From Amborella trichopoda (lineage: Eukaryota > Streptophyta > Magnoliopsida > Amborellales > Amborellaceae), in NCBI RefSeq assembly GCF_000471905.2, contig NW_006496564.1, positions 1,514,991 to 1,578,990 on the forward strand: a DNA stretch of 64,000 nucleotides, given 5' to 3'. Shown here piece by piece: positions 43,915-56,246 of the stretch (position 1 is the stretch's first letter; every line of letters starts with the position of its first letter). The notes beneath the pieces were generated by a model. That model was not told the DNA's origin. It was given only the letters and a program-made list of their open reading frames with translations, and did not search any database. The translations under genes were made by a program, and so were the position numbers.

Positions 43915-46900
43915 AAGAGTGTTTTATTTGGAATTGGACACTGTAAGTGATCTTGCAGGTGAAAGAAAAGAAAAAATTTAATTTATATACACTGTGCTTT
44001 ATCACGTAGTCCAACTTTTACATATTTCAATTTTTTTGACGATTTTTTTATTCCTTATGACTGTTAAATATTAGGATTAACTTGAAAGTCAAATATATTA
44101 GAGCAGATAAACTGTTGGCTTAACGTTTCCTCATTTGTGCAAGTTTCTCGATATAAATACTTGGTGACCTGTTGAAATTTGTACAACAGATCATTTTAAA
44201 TGTTTTCAAGGAAAAGTTTCTGGTCATGTATAATGCATAGTTGTGTAGAACAGTTCTGTCGTAGTCAGTTTTCTCTACGGCATAGTCTTTGGCTTCAACC
44301 CCTTGACACAGCCTGTAGTTGGAACATATTGGTGATATTTTTTAAGAGATTCAAAATAATAGAGAAACGCTCCATATTTTCCAATTTTTAAAAATTTACC
44401 TGAACCTTTTTTAAAAGATAAATATTTTAAAACTTCTTGAATATATGTAATAGTTTGCAGTTTTTTATTTGATTAAATGGTCCAAATTCTTCAATGGAAT
44501 CGGCTGAAGAGCTGAAGTGCTTCCCTCTCCTAGCCACAAGAAAGAGGTGTTCAATGCATATTGTTGTAGAATAGTTCGCCAATGGCATGTTTTTTAAGAT
44601 ACAAAGGAAAAATCTATAGAAACAGAATTGGTTAATCTCAGTTTGGTTTGCTTTTGAAGCCAGCCTACATAACATATTTTGCAATGGTTTTGACATTTGA
44701 TGTATATAATTGTTCCTATGATTTTTTCTCAATTATTATTTGAAATAATTTCTCAAGATTGTCCTTATCGATTCACACTTTTTTTACAGTCAAGCTCTTA
44801 ACATCTCAAATATTTGTTCAAAAGTTTTATTTTTTAGGAGCCACATCACATGCATCTGAGCAAAAAGCTCTGCTTCTTTTGGCTGCCAATTAACCTCCAT
44901 TGCTAACAGTGGTGTTCTCCTTCCCTATCTTTCCAGTCTTTTCATAAAGCCATGTCTTTCGATTAGGAACTTGGACATCCCAAAATAGCTGCAACGTTCT
45001 TAGGACTACATTAATAGCGGATTTTGTTGGGCAGCTAAATATAATTCCATGCACTTCTCATCCATTACTATCTATCATTTTGGAGCCTAATCATACTGAG
45101 AAATTTCTAATCTTCATCCTGCTATCTACTTCCTATTTTTTTTATTTTTCCATGCCAAATCTAAATTTGCTGGCTATTTTCTGGCTGCTTTCTATTCAAA
45201 ACTTATCAATCTATTGTAAATGGAAGCTTCTGTACAGGTCTATTTAAGCACATACAATCGGCAGTTCACTAATGGTCAAAATCATTCAATAACAGAGTAT
45301 GATTCATTAGTTTCAGAGCCACAACTTGAAAATAGGCACATTAGTTAGTATTAAATGACATAGTTAACCAGAGGAGTAATATGAATGTATCAGGAAACGG
45401 AAAATTCAGTAGTAATAACGTTTTGTTTGGGAAAAGATGGAGCCAAAGAATCAGTTTCAGGACTGCAACTACCCACTATTCCTCAGTTTAGCTAGCTGTT
45501 TATAACATGCTGCCGAATTAAGGGCTTGAACTGCCTCATTATGGACATATACCCAACACCACATGCATGGTAACTAAAGGGTCTGTTAAGGGGTCTTAGG
45601 TAGTTGATCAACTGCTAAAGCCAAATATCAGCAGACAAATATATCTGCATGTTAGGATTATACAATTATTTCCGAATTAGACATCGTAGCCCTCTTATAG
45701 TATGTTATCATAAGAGTGATTTGCTGCTGGGGATTAACCATGCCACTTACATTCGAATCGCAATTTCTTGCAATGCCTTCGAGTTGGTTTCCTATGAATC
45801 TAGTCATCCGGTTACATTTCTAGCTGACCTCCTTCAGTTTCTTCATCTACGCCTCCTTTGCTTTATCTCCTATTAAATTCATGTCTAATGTCTATGAAGA
45901 TAGTGGGGAGGAAGATCAGACACAACACTATGATATTTGCAACTTATGGGCTTTTTTTGCGTACAAAATCACTGAGGGAATCTGCATTTCATGGATGCAG
46001 ATCGCAATTAGCTTGGAAATAATTCCAAATCAAATGTGAAAAGAAACTCTTTTCAAGACATTTTCCTATTAAAGGGCTTCGGAAAATTTGCCAACCTTTA
46101 CCACATTTTAGTGTTATGTTTGCCTCTTTCCATTGTAAAGCAGCAAATATAGCAGGCCATTGAAACATACCCTAACTTGTCCCCACGCATTCCACATTTA
46201 GCATAATGATAATTACACCTGCAATTTCTTGGTTCTAGTCTTCCAGTTCTTGGAATGGTAAGTTCAATCCAACTCCAAACTGGGAAGCCATAATATCTTC
46301 ACGCCTACAAATTTTCAACTATCCATAACCACCAATGCTCAACTTTGCCTAGTTCTATGAATTGGCGCTTTGATTGTGACATTTCTGGACTTTGAATTGC
46401 TACCATGCTCAAATATCAATGACCACATGTTTCAGAATGTCAAAGTTGACCATTGATGGGTACTCTAGTGGTCAAAATTCGGGTCACAATGCTTCAGTTT
46501 TATTCCTTTCTTTTTTGTGTTTCTCTTGACAAGGCTCCATATGTCAATTATATAGAGGGAGAAGGGAATGCTACACTCTTGTCTCTTGTAATTATGTATA
46601 CGACATGAGAACACAGCTAAGGAAAGTTCCAACAATACATTAAACACAAAACATATATTTTAACACACCTCATAAAGATGATATCATAGCATGGAAAGCT
46701 TTGTCCCTGTCTTTCTTCTTGATGCTTGCTTTAGTCATATTGTCTGACTAGAGCTATCTCATGAGTAGATCTATTGTATTTAGGGGAGGATATCCTTCTA
46801 ACTTTGCTTTCGTGATTCATCATACGATCGATGTTGTAGATCATGCTCTCCAAAAATCAACTAATATTCAAGGTTTAGTCAACATTCAAAACAAAAACAA

Positions 46901-47019
46901 AAAAATTCAACGTTGTGATGCTCTACTCAAGCTATTGTGTATTCCTTGGCTCTCATCGATCTTGAGGAAGGAACAAATAAATAAATAAGCCAACTGATCT
47001 CCAGGATGGAATAACCAAA

Positions 47020-47330
47020 AAGAAACTGTATTTCATGCAAGTATTGAGGATGAGGAATGTTAAATGTCATTTGTTGCTAGCGATATTCTTTGGGTTCATA
47101 CACCTCTTAGTGGATTTGATATCTCACTTTGCAATCCTAGACCTTTACATACAGATAATCAAAGTACAATTAAGATTGACTTTAACGCATTCTTTCATAA
47201 GAGAACAAAACATACTAATATAGCTTGCCACTATATTCATGATCACCATCTTGATGGTAAATTACATCTTCGTTATGTTTCTTCTATTCCGCAATTGTCC
47301 AATATTTTCGCCAATCAGTGAGTCTGAAGC
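47020..47330 (+). pseudogene. Ty1/copia RNase H end (relic, second copy)
   Basis: The frame reads SFVASDILWVHTPLSGFDISLCNP, PLHTDNQSTIKI, FHKRTKHTNIACHYIHDHHLDGKLHLRYVSS and LSNIFANQ, the C-terminal half of a copia RNase H (catalytic DNQS, RTKHI, LADIFTK). It belongs to a different copia family than the 32600-33022 relic, judging by sequence. Continuation to 47390 reads the usual FLVDKLMLHSCHISLRGG-type tail in shifted frames. Confidence 0.85.
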
Positions 47331-47380
47331 ATCATGATTTTCTTGTGGACAAGTTGATGCTCCACTCATGCCACATCAGC

Positions 47381-47438
47381 TTGAGGGGGGTAATGAGTAT
47401 AATTGTGTAACATAGTCTACATGTGTGTTGTCTTGTGT
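47381..47438 (+). repeat. Copia polypurine tract and start of a 3' LTR, cut by element A2
   Basis: 'cttgagggggg' (47380-47390) is a copia polypurine tract. The following tgagtataattgtg would begin the 3' LTR, which continues only to ~47438, where the A2 LTR starts. Confidence 0.6.
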
Positions 47439-49289
47439 TGTCAGTATTGTTTACGATGCAAAATCAAACAGATCTTCCGACGAAGATCTATTTGACACCT
47501 TAAACTGATGAAAAAGACATGGTAGAGAAAGTGGGACAAATCGAATTCAGATCTGAGGCTAGATCTGCCCGAAAATGAGCAGATCTGCTTTCAGATCTGT
47601 GGCAGAGCCAGCATGATCCAAAGCATTAAAAACACAAATTTTAAGAAAACTAATCAAAACAAGATCAAAATAAAATTAAAACAGTAAAAGAAGAGTAAAA
47701 AAAGGGAAGAAAATGATAACGAACAGGGCCGGAGGGCTCGGGATTCCCGAGCCTTCGAGGGCTTGCCCATATCAGCACCAGCGTCCTCTTTGCCTCTCTT
47801 ATTCGGATATTGACCAGCAGATCTCTGGTGTAGAAGGGTTGTTGTGCCCTAAGGATTGTATAGATTTAGGGTTAGTTTGCCCTAGGTCTAGGGGTTTTTA
47901 GGTTTTAGGTTCGGGTTAGGGTTTTCCTCAGCTAACTCTGCTCTAGGTTTTCTCTCTTTTTCTCTAGGGTTTTAATCTTTCTCAAGCCATCTAGAGATGC
48001 CTTTGAATGGCCACGAAAAAGATATTTTATAAGGGTTAAGGATCTGTTGGAAAGGATATACGTCCATAACCAATAGATCTTCATCCAAAAATTCCAATTT
48101 TTGGGGTACAGATCTAGGCGACGTGACTGGTGTCGCCCAAGAAAAATGGGTATAAATCACACAAAAGACAAAAAAAACCACTCCGGGAAGCGAAATTTCA
48201 ATTTTGACCAAAAAGTGCTGGTCGACACTGTTAGTGTAACCCAAACCAAAAGTGATCCAAATTGATTTTTTTTTCTTTTTAGCTGTGTTCCTCAGCCTCT
48301 TGTGAAATCTTAGATACAATTTGGATCAAAAATAATATTTTTACTATGTTTAATGATTTTTTTGGTAAAACAGGGTGTCTGCAGGATTCTGAGTCAAAAC
48401 AGGATTTTTGCAAGGTTCCGGGTAGGCAGATTGGCACTGGATCACCGAGTAGGCTATGTGAACTATGGATTTTAGGTTTACTAGGATAATGTGCTCCTAA
48501 GGGTTCAGAAAACCACAGAATTTTTCAGATTTAAAATGGAGTGTCTACAGTTGCCCCTCTTTGGCACTCCTTGTCCTTCGAGGGACTGGTGAGTGGCAAA
48601 GAAGTAGACACTTTGGCGTTCCCTATCGTTCGAGGAGCAGGTAAACATCAAAGACAATGTGAAACATTTTAAAGTTCATCCTGAGGTCACGTGGTCAGAG
48701 GGCACACCAACTAATCCCTCCAAGTCATTGCGCTCACCGAGCTCACCCCAAGGGAACCTTTCCTCCTAAGGTTTTCAGCGTGAGTTGTCGGTGAGTTACA
48801 CAAGCTTGAAACTAGAGTTGGATTTTCTTGCCATGCCACTTAACTTCATAGGTTTTGCAATTTGAATTTTTTTAACCCTGGCATCTTCTTTGATTTCCTT
48901 AGGGTTTCCTAAGGCTGTCTATAGGAAAAGGCTTTCTATGGGAAGAGACTTGTCTGATCGATTCCGAAAAGAGACACGAGGCAGCAATGCGGCAGTCGTG
49001 GCAACACGGTAATCATCATATACAGGTGTCCAAGCTCCTTCGGTTTAGAAGATGTTTAGAGATTTTGAAAAGAGAGGAGTATTTGAAATAGAACCTGGAG
49101 CAAGGACAGGTTACGATTTTAACAAAGAACTTAAATGTTTTTGAAAACACAAGACATATAGTAAAAGTTTTTAAAAGAGAAAGATATTTCGAAAAACAAG
49201 GGTGGTTAGCAGTTTTAACTCCAGCAACCATAAAGCCCTCTAAGAAGTTTAGCATCATGTAGCGATGATGAACCATACACCCTACCCTT

Positions 49290-49870
49290 TTAGGTCATAC
49301 AAAGCTAGATGGAATGCACTTGACCCTTTTACATCATACAGGGATAGATGGAATACACCTGACCCTTTTACGTCATACGTGGATAGACATAATATACATG
49401 ACCTTTCATGTCGTACGGGGATGTAAGGAATACACCCGACCTTTCACTTCATACGAGGCTAGACCGTACCTATCTCGGCTCTTTTACGTCACACGAGTTT
49501 GACGTTGAACTGGATACACCCGACCTTTTACATCGTACGGGGCTAGACAGTACCTATCTCGGCTCTTTTATGTCACATGAGTTTTATGTTTTTCCTATCT
49601 TAGCTATTTTACGTGGCACGCGTTTGACATTTTTCCTGTCTCAACTCTTTTTACGTTGCATGAGTTTGACGTTTTCTAGATTGGACTTTGGTTGGCAGTT
49701 TAGGCTCTTGCCACCAAGGAGCATTTTCTTTTTTATTTTATTTTTTTTTGAAAAATTGGTTGGCAGTTTAGGCTCATGCCACTGAGGAGCGCATTCTTTT
49801 TTAATATTTTGAAATCATTATGTTTGGCAGATTGGTTGGCAGTTTAGGCTCGTTCCACCGAGGAGCGTTT
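49290..49870. repeat. Two tandem repeat fields in A2 LTR
   Basis: At 49290-49690 units of ~40 bp contain 'gacccttttacgtcatac' and 'gggatagatggaatacac', the counterpart of the A1 field at 1690-2140. At 49690-49870 'ggttggcagtttaggctc' followed by 'gaggagcg' occurs three times; this second field has no visible counterpart in A1. Confidence 0.72.
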
Positions 49871-49959
49871 CAAAAAAATTTGAAATTAATTTAAAACTTT
49901 TAAAACAGTCATAAAATACATGATAAAACCAAGATCGATCCCCGAAAGACTCCCAAATT

Positions 49960-50560
49960 GAGTGGGGGCAATTTTAGAAAAAAGGTTTTTGGGCGACACT
50001 AGTGGTGTCACTCGGGTGGCACTGGTGGTGTTGCCCATATGTCTAGGCAACACGACTGGTGCCGCACACCCAAATTTTTTTTTTTTAAGTAAGTGGAAAC
50101 ATGGGGGAATTAAAAAAAAAATGAAAACGAGTTTTTGTAAAAAACAAATTTGGGCGACACTAAGCGTGTCGCACATACCATTTTTTTTTTTTTTTTCAAT
50201 AGGATTTTAAAAAGCAAGGTTTTGTAAAAGGGAATTTGGGCGACACTAATGGTGTCGCCCTCATAGGCTGGCCGACACTAGGCGTGTCACCCATACAATT
50301 TTTTTTTTTTTCTAATGGAAAGTTTGAGAATTAAAAAAAAGGTATTGGCAAAAAGATTTGGGCGACATGTGTAGTGTCGCCCTCATAGGCTGGGCGACAG
50401 TAGGCGTGTCACCCACGAATTTTTTTTTCTTTTCATGGAAATGCTAGAAATTAAAAAAAGAGTTTTTTCCAAAAAGGATGTGGGAAACATGGGTTGTGTC
50501 GCCCACACAGGCAGGGCGACACTAGGTGTGTCACTCAAAAAAAATATTTTTTTATTTTTT
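49960..50560. repeat. Array of ~115 bp units with GGGCGACAC / GTGTCGCCC palindromes
   Basis: About five units each carry a poly-T run, then 'gggcgacac', 4-5 bases, 'gtgtcgccc', then 'tcataggctggg' and a second palindrome. The arms are 8-9 bp and self-complementary, so each unit could form two hairpins in single-stranded nucleic acid. A1 lacks the array at the corresponding position. Confidence 0.75.
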
Positions 50561-50899
50561 ATTTTTTTTGGAAATCTGCCTCTATTGGGAGGTCTTTTAC
50601 AACTTGCCCCTGTTATGGGGTATTTTGGGGGGATCTTACTCATCAATAGTGTCTGCTTGTGTAGTATTGTTTGGAACTTGCAAGTACTTGTTTGTACTTG
50701 AGTGTTTTGAATCAAAAGCTCCTTCTTGGAGATTTTTTATTCTTTTTTTTTTTTCCTTTTTTACCCATGATGCCTTTTTAGGTTTTCACCACGCCCTTTT
50801 TTTCGTTTTTATTTTTTCATTTTTTCTTTGTAATGCCTTTTCCAGTTTTCATCACGCTTTTGAGCTCATGGGGTCATTGCATTCATACCCCTCCTGATT

Positions 50900-52249
50900 T
50901 TTTATCTTATAAGAATTGCCTGTGTGCACTTGGGGAACCACGAATGGCCCCTCCCAATTAACTTTGAACTTTCCTAAAGGGTGTGGATTTGCAGAAGTGT
51001 AGAAGATTTTCTTGAGTACCATGTCCCCTTCTCTGAATTGTCAAGGAACAACTTTCCTTTGGTATGCCCTCTTGATTCTACTCTGGTAAGCAACGATATT
51101 TTGTATTGCTCGTAGTCGCCTTTGATCTAAAATAACGAGGGCAGTGATTTGTGCATCGATATTTTGTTCCTCATCTAAATTTTTGTGAATAAGCACTCAG
51201 AGAGATGGTATCTCAACTTTGATGGGTAGCACTGCTTCCATGCCATACATCAATGAGTATGGGGTCATGCCAGTAGGAGTCTTCTCAGTTGTTCGGTAGA
51301 CCCATAGCATGTCATTCAGCTTTTCATGCCAATCTTTGCCACCTTCTATTATTCTGTCTATAATTATGAGAAGTCCTTTGTTTGTGGCCTCTGCTTGTCC
51401 GTTTCCTTTAGGGTAGTAAGGTGTGGAGGATTTCTACGTTATCTCGAACATTTTGCACACGTTAGTGACCCGTTCATTTTTTAAATTGGATCCATTGTCA
51501 GTAATGATTGACTCAAGAAAACCGAATCTGAATAAAATGTTGTTCTTTAAGAAACGAGCAACATGTTGTCCCTCAATTTTGACAAATCATGCGACCTCTA
51601 CCCATTTAGTGAAGTACTCTGTAGCCGTTAGTATAAAACAATGGTTGTTTGAGGCTTTCGCAGAGATCATTTCGATGATATCAAGACCCCACATGGCAAA
51701 GGGCCATACGGGTGGTGTTGAGTTGAGTAGTACGGACAATGCGTGGATGAGGTCTCCATAAAGTTGACATTTGGGACACCTCTTAACGAACTTCCAACAA
51801 TCTTCGGCCATGGCGGTTCAATAATAACCTTGGCGCCGGATTTTCTGAGCTAAGGCGGCTGCCCCAGAATGACCTCCATCATTGTGTAACTCTGACAATA
51901 TTTGGTCGATTTCTGATTGATCGAGGCACCGTAAAATGATGTCATCGAAAGACTTCTTGAACAGGAGATCACCTCTTAGTAAGAATCCCATAGAAAACCT
52001 TCGAAGAGCATCTTTATCCTTTTTGGTGGCTCCTTCGGGGTATAACCCATCTTTTAACATTGACAGAACATCGTGGAACGAAACCATGATTGGTTTTGCT
52101 TTAACTAGTGCATCTGAAGCAACGAGAGACACTTCCCCATTGTTTTCATTTTCTTTCTCTATTTCTTCTTCGATCCTTGATAGGGAAGGATCATGTTTGC
52201 TCTTGATGTAGAATGGCAGCATGGTGTTATCTGAAGGAACATCAAACAT
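50900..52249 (-). pseudogene. Integrase of element A2, near-complete but interrupted
   Basis: 52249-51818 carries the spacer and histidine part of the zinc finger (ELHNDGGHSG). A TGA at 51818-51820 replaces the Trp of GYYW. 51811-51587 carries CPKC and WGLDII. ITDNGSN (~51490) and the catalytic Glu in GQAEATNK (~51395) follow, then YRTTEKTPTG, YGMEAVLPIKVEIPSL and GPFVV. Further in-frame stops occur around 51586, 51438, 51195 and 51040. The original chain can be followed in essentially one frame, so nonsense substitutions rather than indels did most of the damage. Confidence 0.9.
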
Positions 52250-52455
52250 TGAAGCAAGGGTCGTAAGGGTATCGGCGAACCGATTATTTTCCCTAGTTAC
52301 ATGCTAAAAAGTGATTTTCTTAAAATATGGGATCATCTTTTCCACATTTTCTTGATAGGGTTTGAGCTTTTCTTCTTTCACCTTCCAAATCCCTTAAACT
52401 TGGTTTATGACAAGTAAGGAGTCACCAATCACTCGTATCAGTTGGATTTTCATTC

Positions 52456-53220
52456 TCATAGCTCGAGCCCGGCTATTAAGGCTTTATATTCAACAATGTT
52501 ATTGGTACATGGGAAATTTAATCTGGCGGCTGTTGGCATTAAAATCTTCTCAGGTGAGCATAGCATGACTCCTATACCTGACCCATATTCATTTCTTACA
52601 CCGTCAAAGTATAGCTCCCATATTGAGTCCTCAATTGTGAATAGGTTCTCATCAGGGAGACCTGTGTTGACGGGAGTGCTATCTGGTAGTGCGTGTTCAG
52701 CCAAGTGGTCAACAATGGCTTGTCCTTTGATCGATTTTTGAGTGACATATCTGATCTCGAATTCTCTCAAGAGCATTCTCCACTTCACCAAATGTCCGTT
52801 AAGGACTGGTCTCTCCAATAGGTACTTGAGTGAGTCTATCTTTTAGATGAGTTTGACTGTATGAGATAAAACATAATGTCTTAATTTCTACATAAACCAC
52901 ACAAGTGTTAAGCAATGCTTCTCCACGTACGTGTATCTCGTCTCATTGTCGACCATGGTTTTGTTGATATAGTATATCTTTTGTTTTTTTCCATGGTCGT
53001 CGTATTGTCCTAACATTGCCCCCATGGTCTTGTCTTTCACGGATATGTATAGGAATAAGGGTTTAACTGGACTAGGAGAACTAAGGATGGGAGGTTTGGT
53101 AACATACTCCTTGATTTGATCAAACGCTTCTTGGCATTCATTATCCCATATGAATGGGGTATCCTTCTTAAGGAGCCTATTGAATAACACACACTTGTCC
53201 GCCACTTGTAAAATAAAACG
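52456..53220 (-). pseudogene. RNase H plus archaeal-like RNase H of element A2
   Basis: The first RNase H spans ~53205-52840 (LFLYISVKDKTMGAML, QKIYYINKTM, YTYVEKHCLTL, KIDSLKYLLERPVL). After KWRMLLREFEIRYV and AIVDHLAEHAL, the second, archaeal-like RNase H appears at ~52620-52456 (WELYFDGVRNEYGSGIGVMLCSP, NNIVEYKALIAGLEL). The dual arrangement defines the Tat lineage. The Glu in NNIVEYKAL is kept, although the usual NNEAEYEAL is altered. A stop lies at ~52844 and the aRNH is truncated by stops left of 52456. Confidence 0.88.
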
Positions 53221-53239
53221 CCTTATGGCTTGTATGCGA

Positions 53240-54420
53240 CCTTAGAGCCCATGGATTTCTCTGATGATCTGGGGAGGGGGAATTTCAGTGATGGCTTGTA
53301 TTTTAGACGGGTCCACCTCAATGCCTCTTTGGCTCACTATAAAGCCTAGTAATTTGCCAGATTCAACTCCAAAGGCATATTTTTGTGGATTGAATTTGAG
53401 TTGACGTTTCCGGAGTCTTTCGAAAATGGCTTTCAGGTTGGTGAGATCCGACCTAGTCTTAGACTTGACCAGAATGTCGTCGACATAGTCTTCCATGATG
53501 GTGTGCATCAAGTCATGGATGATGCTAGTCATTACCTGCTGATAAGTTGCCCCTGCATTTTTTTAGGTCAAAGGGCATAACACAGTAGTAGTAGGTTTCC
53601 CATTGCGTTGTGAATGATGTCTTGGTTTGGTGGTCTTCTGCCATGAGGATCTGGTTGTAACCTGAGAAGCCATCCATGAATGACAGCATCTCGTGCCCCG
53701 GAGTGTTATCGTCCGAGGTATCTATGTTTGGTAATGGAAAATTGTCCTTTGGGCATGCCTTGCTCGCGTCTCTGTAGTCGACACACACTCAGATCCTCCC
53801 GTCTTTCTTGGGTATGACCACTATGTTGACCAACCATTCTAAACAATTGATGGGGTAATGAACTTCGCCTTGAGCAGTTTGTCGATTTCTTCCTTAATTT
53901 TGAGCTCAAGGTGGGTCTTTTGACGTCGGCGTCTCTGCCTTACAGGCTTTTCTCCTTCATTGAATATTAGGTGATGTTGCACCAATGTGGGAGCTAACCC
54001 TGGCATATCATCGTATGACCAGGGGAAGACATCGCGATATTCCTTGAGAAAGGAAATCATATTTTCCCACTTCTCAAGAGATAGGGAGGATTCAATCTTG
54101 GTTAACGTTGAGTCCTTCTCAATTCCTAGGTTTATGTCAATCATCTCTTCGTCACCATCAAACCTCCTCTTGAATTGCTCAACATGGGAAGTGAGATCCT
54201 CAAGTTGTGAGACTTCTTCAGAGTCTTGGCTCTCTTGATCTTTGTCTTGGTCGTCCAATTCATCATCTTGGGTATTATGCACCGTTATTGGGCTATCTTG
54301 GGGGTTTGCCGTTTTTGAAAATTCTTTTTCATTATTATCAGTTTTATCATGTTTTGAATTTTTAACTAATTTGGAAATAACACAAAGGGTCCCTCATGAG
54401 ACTCGCGAGAAAAATGTTAG
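53240..54420 (-). pseudogene. Reverse transcriptase of element A2, interrupted at its 5' side by element C
   Basis: 54282-53839 encodes an acidic linker and the RT start (EKWENMISFLKEYRDVFPWSYDDMPGLAP, RQRRRRQKTHLELKIKEEIDKLLKAKFI). 53788-53525 carries VDYRDASKACPKDNFPLPNID and SFMDGFSGYNQI. A frameshift at ~53565 falls in the MPFGLKNA motif. 53532-53242 carries the catalytic YVDDILVKS and LGFIVSQRGIEVDP. Sequence right of 54282 still reads as the pol linker up to 54420, where the LTR of element C begins. Confidence 0.9.
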
Positions 54421-54486
54421 TGTGACGACCCAAACTTTTCCCGACCAGTTAGAATGAATGGCGGGTCAAGGAGGAAAGAAGTTGTG

Positions 54487-54745
54487 GCCAGCGCTGGTTG
54501 GATTGTGCAGCGCCGGCTAGGTAGGAGTGAGAGGCCAGCACTGATTGGAGCTAGGTGAAGAGGTCAGCGCCGGTAGCCCAGCACCGATTGGGTTGTTCAG
54601 CGCCGGCTGTGAAGGAAAAGAAGCCCAGTGCCAGTTGCCCAGCGCCGATTGCCCAGCGCTGGTTGCCTAGCACCAGTTGGGAAGTGCAGCTCCAGCTGGG
54701 GTAGTGAGCCCAGCACATGCTATGTAGAGGGCCAGCGCCGGCTGT
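54487..54745. repeat. GCGCCGG-type short repeats in the C LTR
   Basis: The motif 'cagcgccggctg', with variants such as 'cagcaccgattg' and 'cagcgctggttg', occurs more than ten times at irregular spacing. It is GC- and CpG-rich in otherwise AT-leaning DNA. Confidence 0.75.
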
Positions 54746-54854
54746 GTTTCTGACATGCATTAGTTGGAGGTGACACTTGTTTAATGCATACTATTGTGGG
54801 TGCTACTTGTCCAGATTTTGAGCCTCCTCTCTCACCCACATCCCTCATTCTTAT

Positions 54855-54873
54855 TCTCTCTCTCTCTCTCTCT
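54855..54873. repeat. (CT)n microsatellite
   Basis: A run of about nine CT dinucleotides lies in the LTR of element C. Confidence 0.9.
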
Positions 54874-56049
54874 AAGACACAAAGTGGAAGAAGTGACTTT
54901 GCGAGCAGCCATTGTTGGGCGGGTGAGAGTTGTGACCAAAAGATGGAGGAGGCCCCATTGTTAACGAGGTAAGTGGATCTATTTCCCTTGTATTGTAGTC
55001 ATGGGAATGCATGGAAACTTTGGCATATGAATGAGAAATAGAAGTGTATGCAATCTAGAAAACTTTGACGTTTTTGTTCAATGGAAATTTGGGGTTTTCG
55101 TTCTATGACAATGATGAATGTAAGAAATTGAGTTGTGATTCTTAGATTATATAAGAAATGCATGTTATGTGTGTTCACGTTGTGAGAGAATGAATGTTAT
55201 CATGTTCTTCATTATGAAATGATGGTTATGGAAGGCAATCTTGACACCTGTTAAATGAAACCATGAAATTCCTGGAATATGTGTGTTCTTGAATGAGGCT
55301 TTTGAATGGCCAAATCGAGTTTGATTGACCTCTTCCACCATTGGAAAGATACATGATCTTAGTAAAATGTTTGTTTTTGCCCACTGTTGAATTTCTTTAC
55401 AAAAATGAAGTTATGTTTCGAAATGAGAAGGTATGTCACTGTCAACTGTTTTCCTGAATTTTTCATCAATAACCACTTTGTTCATCGATTTTAACTAATC
55501 AAACGACGTCCATTTTTTCCCAAACCATAGCCATTTGAAAGATCTTTGAATGAGTTAAAATTTGCATGAAGAAAATATTTTGAGATTCTCTTTAAATTGA
55601 AAGTTACGCTTCATTTTATGAAGGTATGTCGTTGTGGACAATTTTAGCAAAAGCACAGATTTAAAGTGTCTGATGTCACCGAATCTAACTGACCAAAAGT
55701 TATCCATTTTAGCCTAAACCCATGCCATTGAAACTGGTCATGAGTCATCTGTAACTCATGTATTGGGCACTCTTCGAGGTTCCTTCTTCATTTTGAAACA
55801 TGGGCGGAATTTCCAAGACATGCCACCGTCTTCACTGCACAACAAATTTCAAACTAAGGGTCTCTATTCTTGGGTTCTTTTGAGGGGCCAAATAAGGTCC
55901 AATTGCGCGCAAACCCCCCCTAATTTAAAGATAGTTGTGTCAAACATAAAATTGATTTCGGAACTATCTTCAAATTCCAAATGAACTGGAAGCTATAGCC
56001 TTGTTTTCACTTGGATGTCACTACCTGAATTTTTAGAAAGCGTGACATC

Positions 56050-56246
56050 AATACTCTGATTCTGTTATATGAACTCTGATTTTGTTATAAGAACTCTGAT
56101 TTTGTTATAAGAACTTCGATTTTTTTGTATGAGCTCTGACTTCAGTTATATGAACTCTAATTCTGTTATATGAACTCTGATTTTGTTATAAGAACTCTGA
56201 TTCTGATTTATGAGCTCTGATTCTGCTATATGGACTCTGATTCTGA
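56050..56246. repeat. Tandem repeat, ~20 bp x 10, in the C LTR
   Basis: Units like 'gaactctgattttgttataa' follow each other about ten times with single-base variants. Confidence 0.85.

Larger units (their letters stand above)
42131..46990. other. AT-rich region, no gene recognised
   Basis: I see no conserved domain in any frame. Recognisable items are a dyad-rich AT stretch (42690-42730), the LTR-like segment at 42600-43790 and a TTTA microsatellite. 44400-46700 could be ordinary intergenic DNA or decayed elements. Confidence 0.5.
47439..50750 (-). repeat. 3' LTR of element A2 (~3.3 kb)
   Basis: The left end reads tgtcagtattg (CA on the - strand), next to truncated copia sequence. Contents from left are an agatctg-rich U5 side (47460-47620), telo-box and 'agggtt' motifs (47870-47970), palindromes (48110-48250), a block shared with A1 (48950-49260), ~40 bp repeats (49290-49690), three ~34 bp repeats (49690-49870) and palindrome units (49960-50560). 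The start beside pol is approximate. Confidence 0.65.
47439..54420 (-). mobile_element. Tat-lineage Ty3/gypsy element A2, 5' part lost
   Basis: On the - strand the order is RT (54300-53240), RNase H and archaeal-like RNase H (53220-52456), integrase (52249-50900) and a ~3.3 kb 3' LTR (~50750-47439). Gag, protease and the 5' LTR are missing because element C sits at 54421 and no A sequence reappears on its other side within the window. A2 is less decayed than A1 and keeps the catalytic residues of integrase. Confidence 0.85.
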
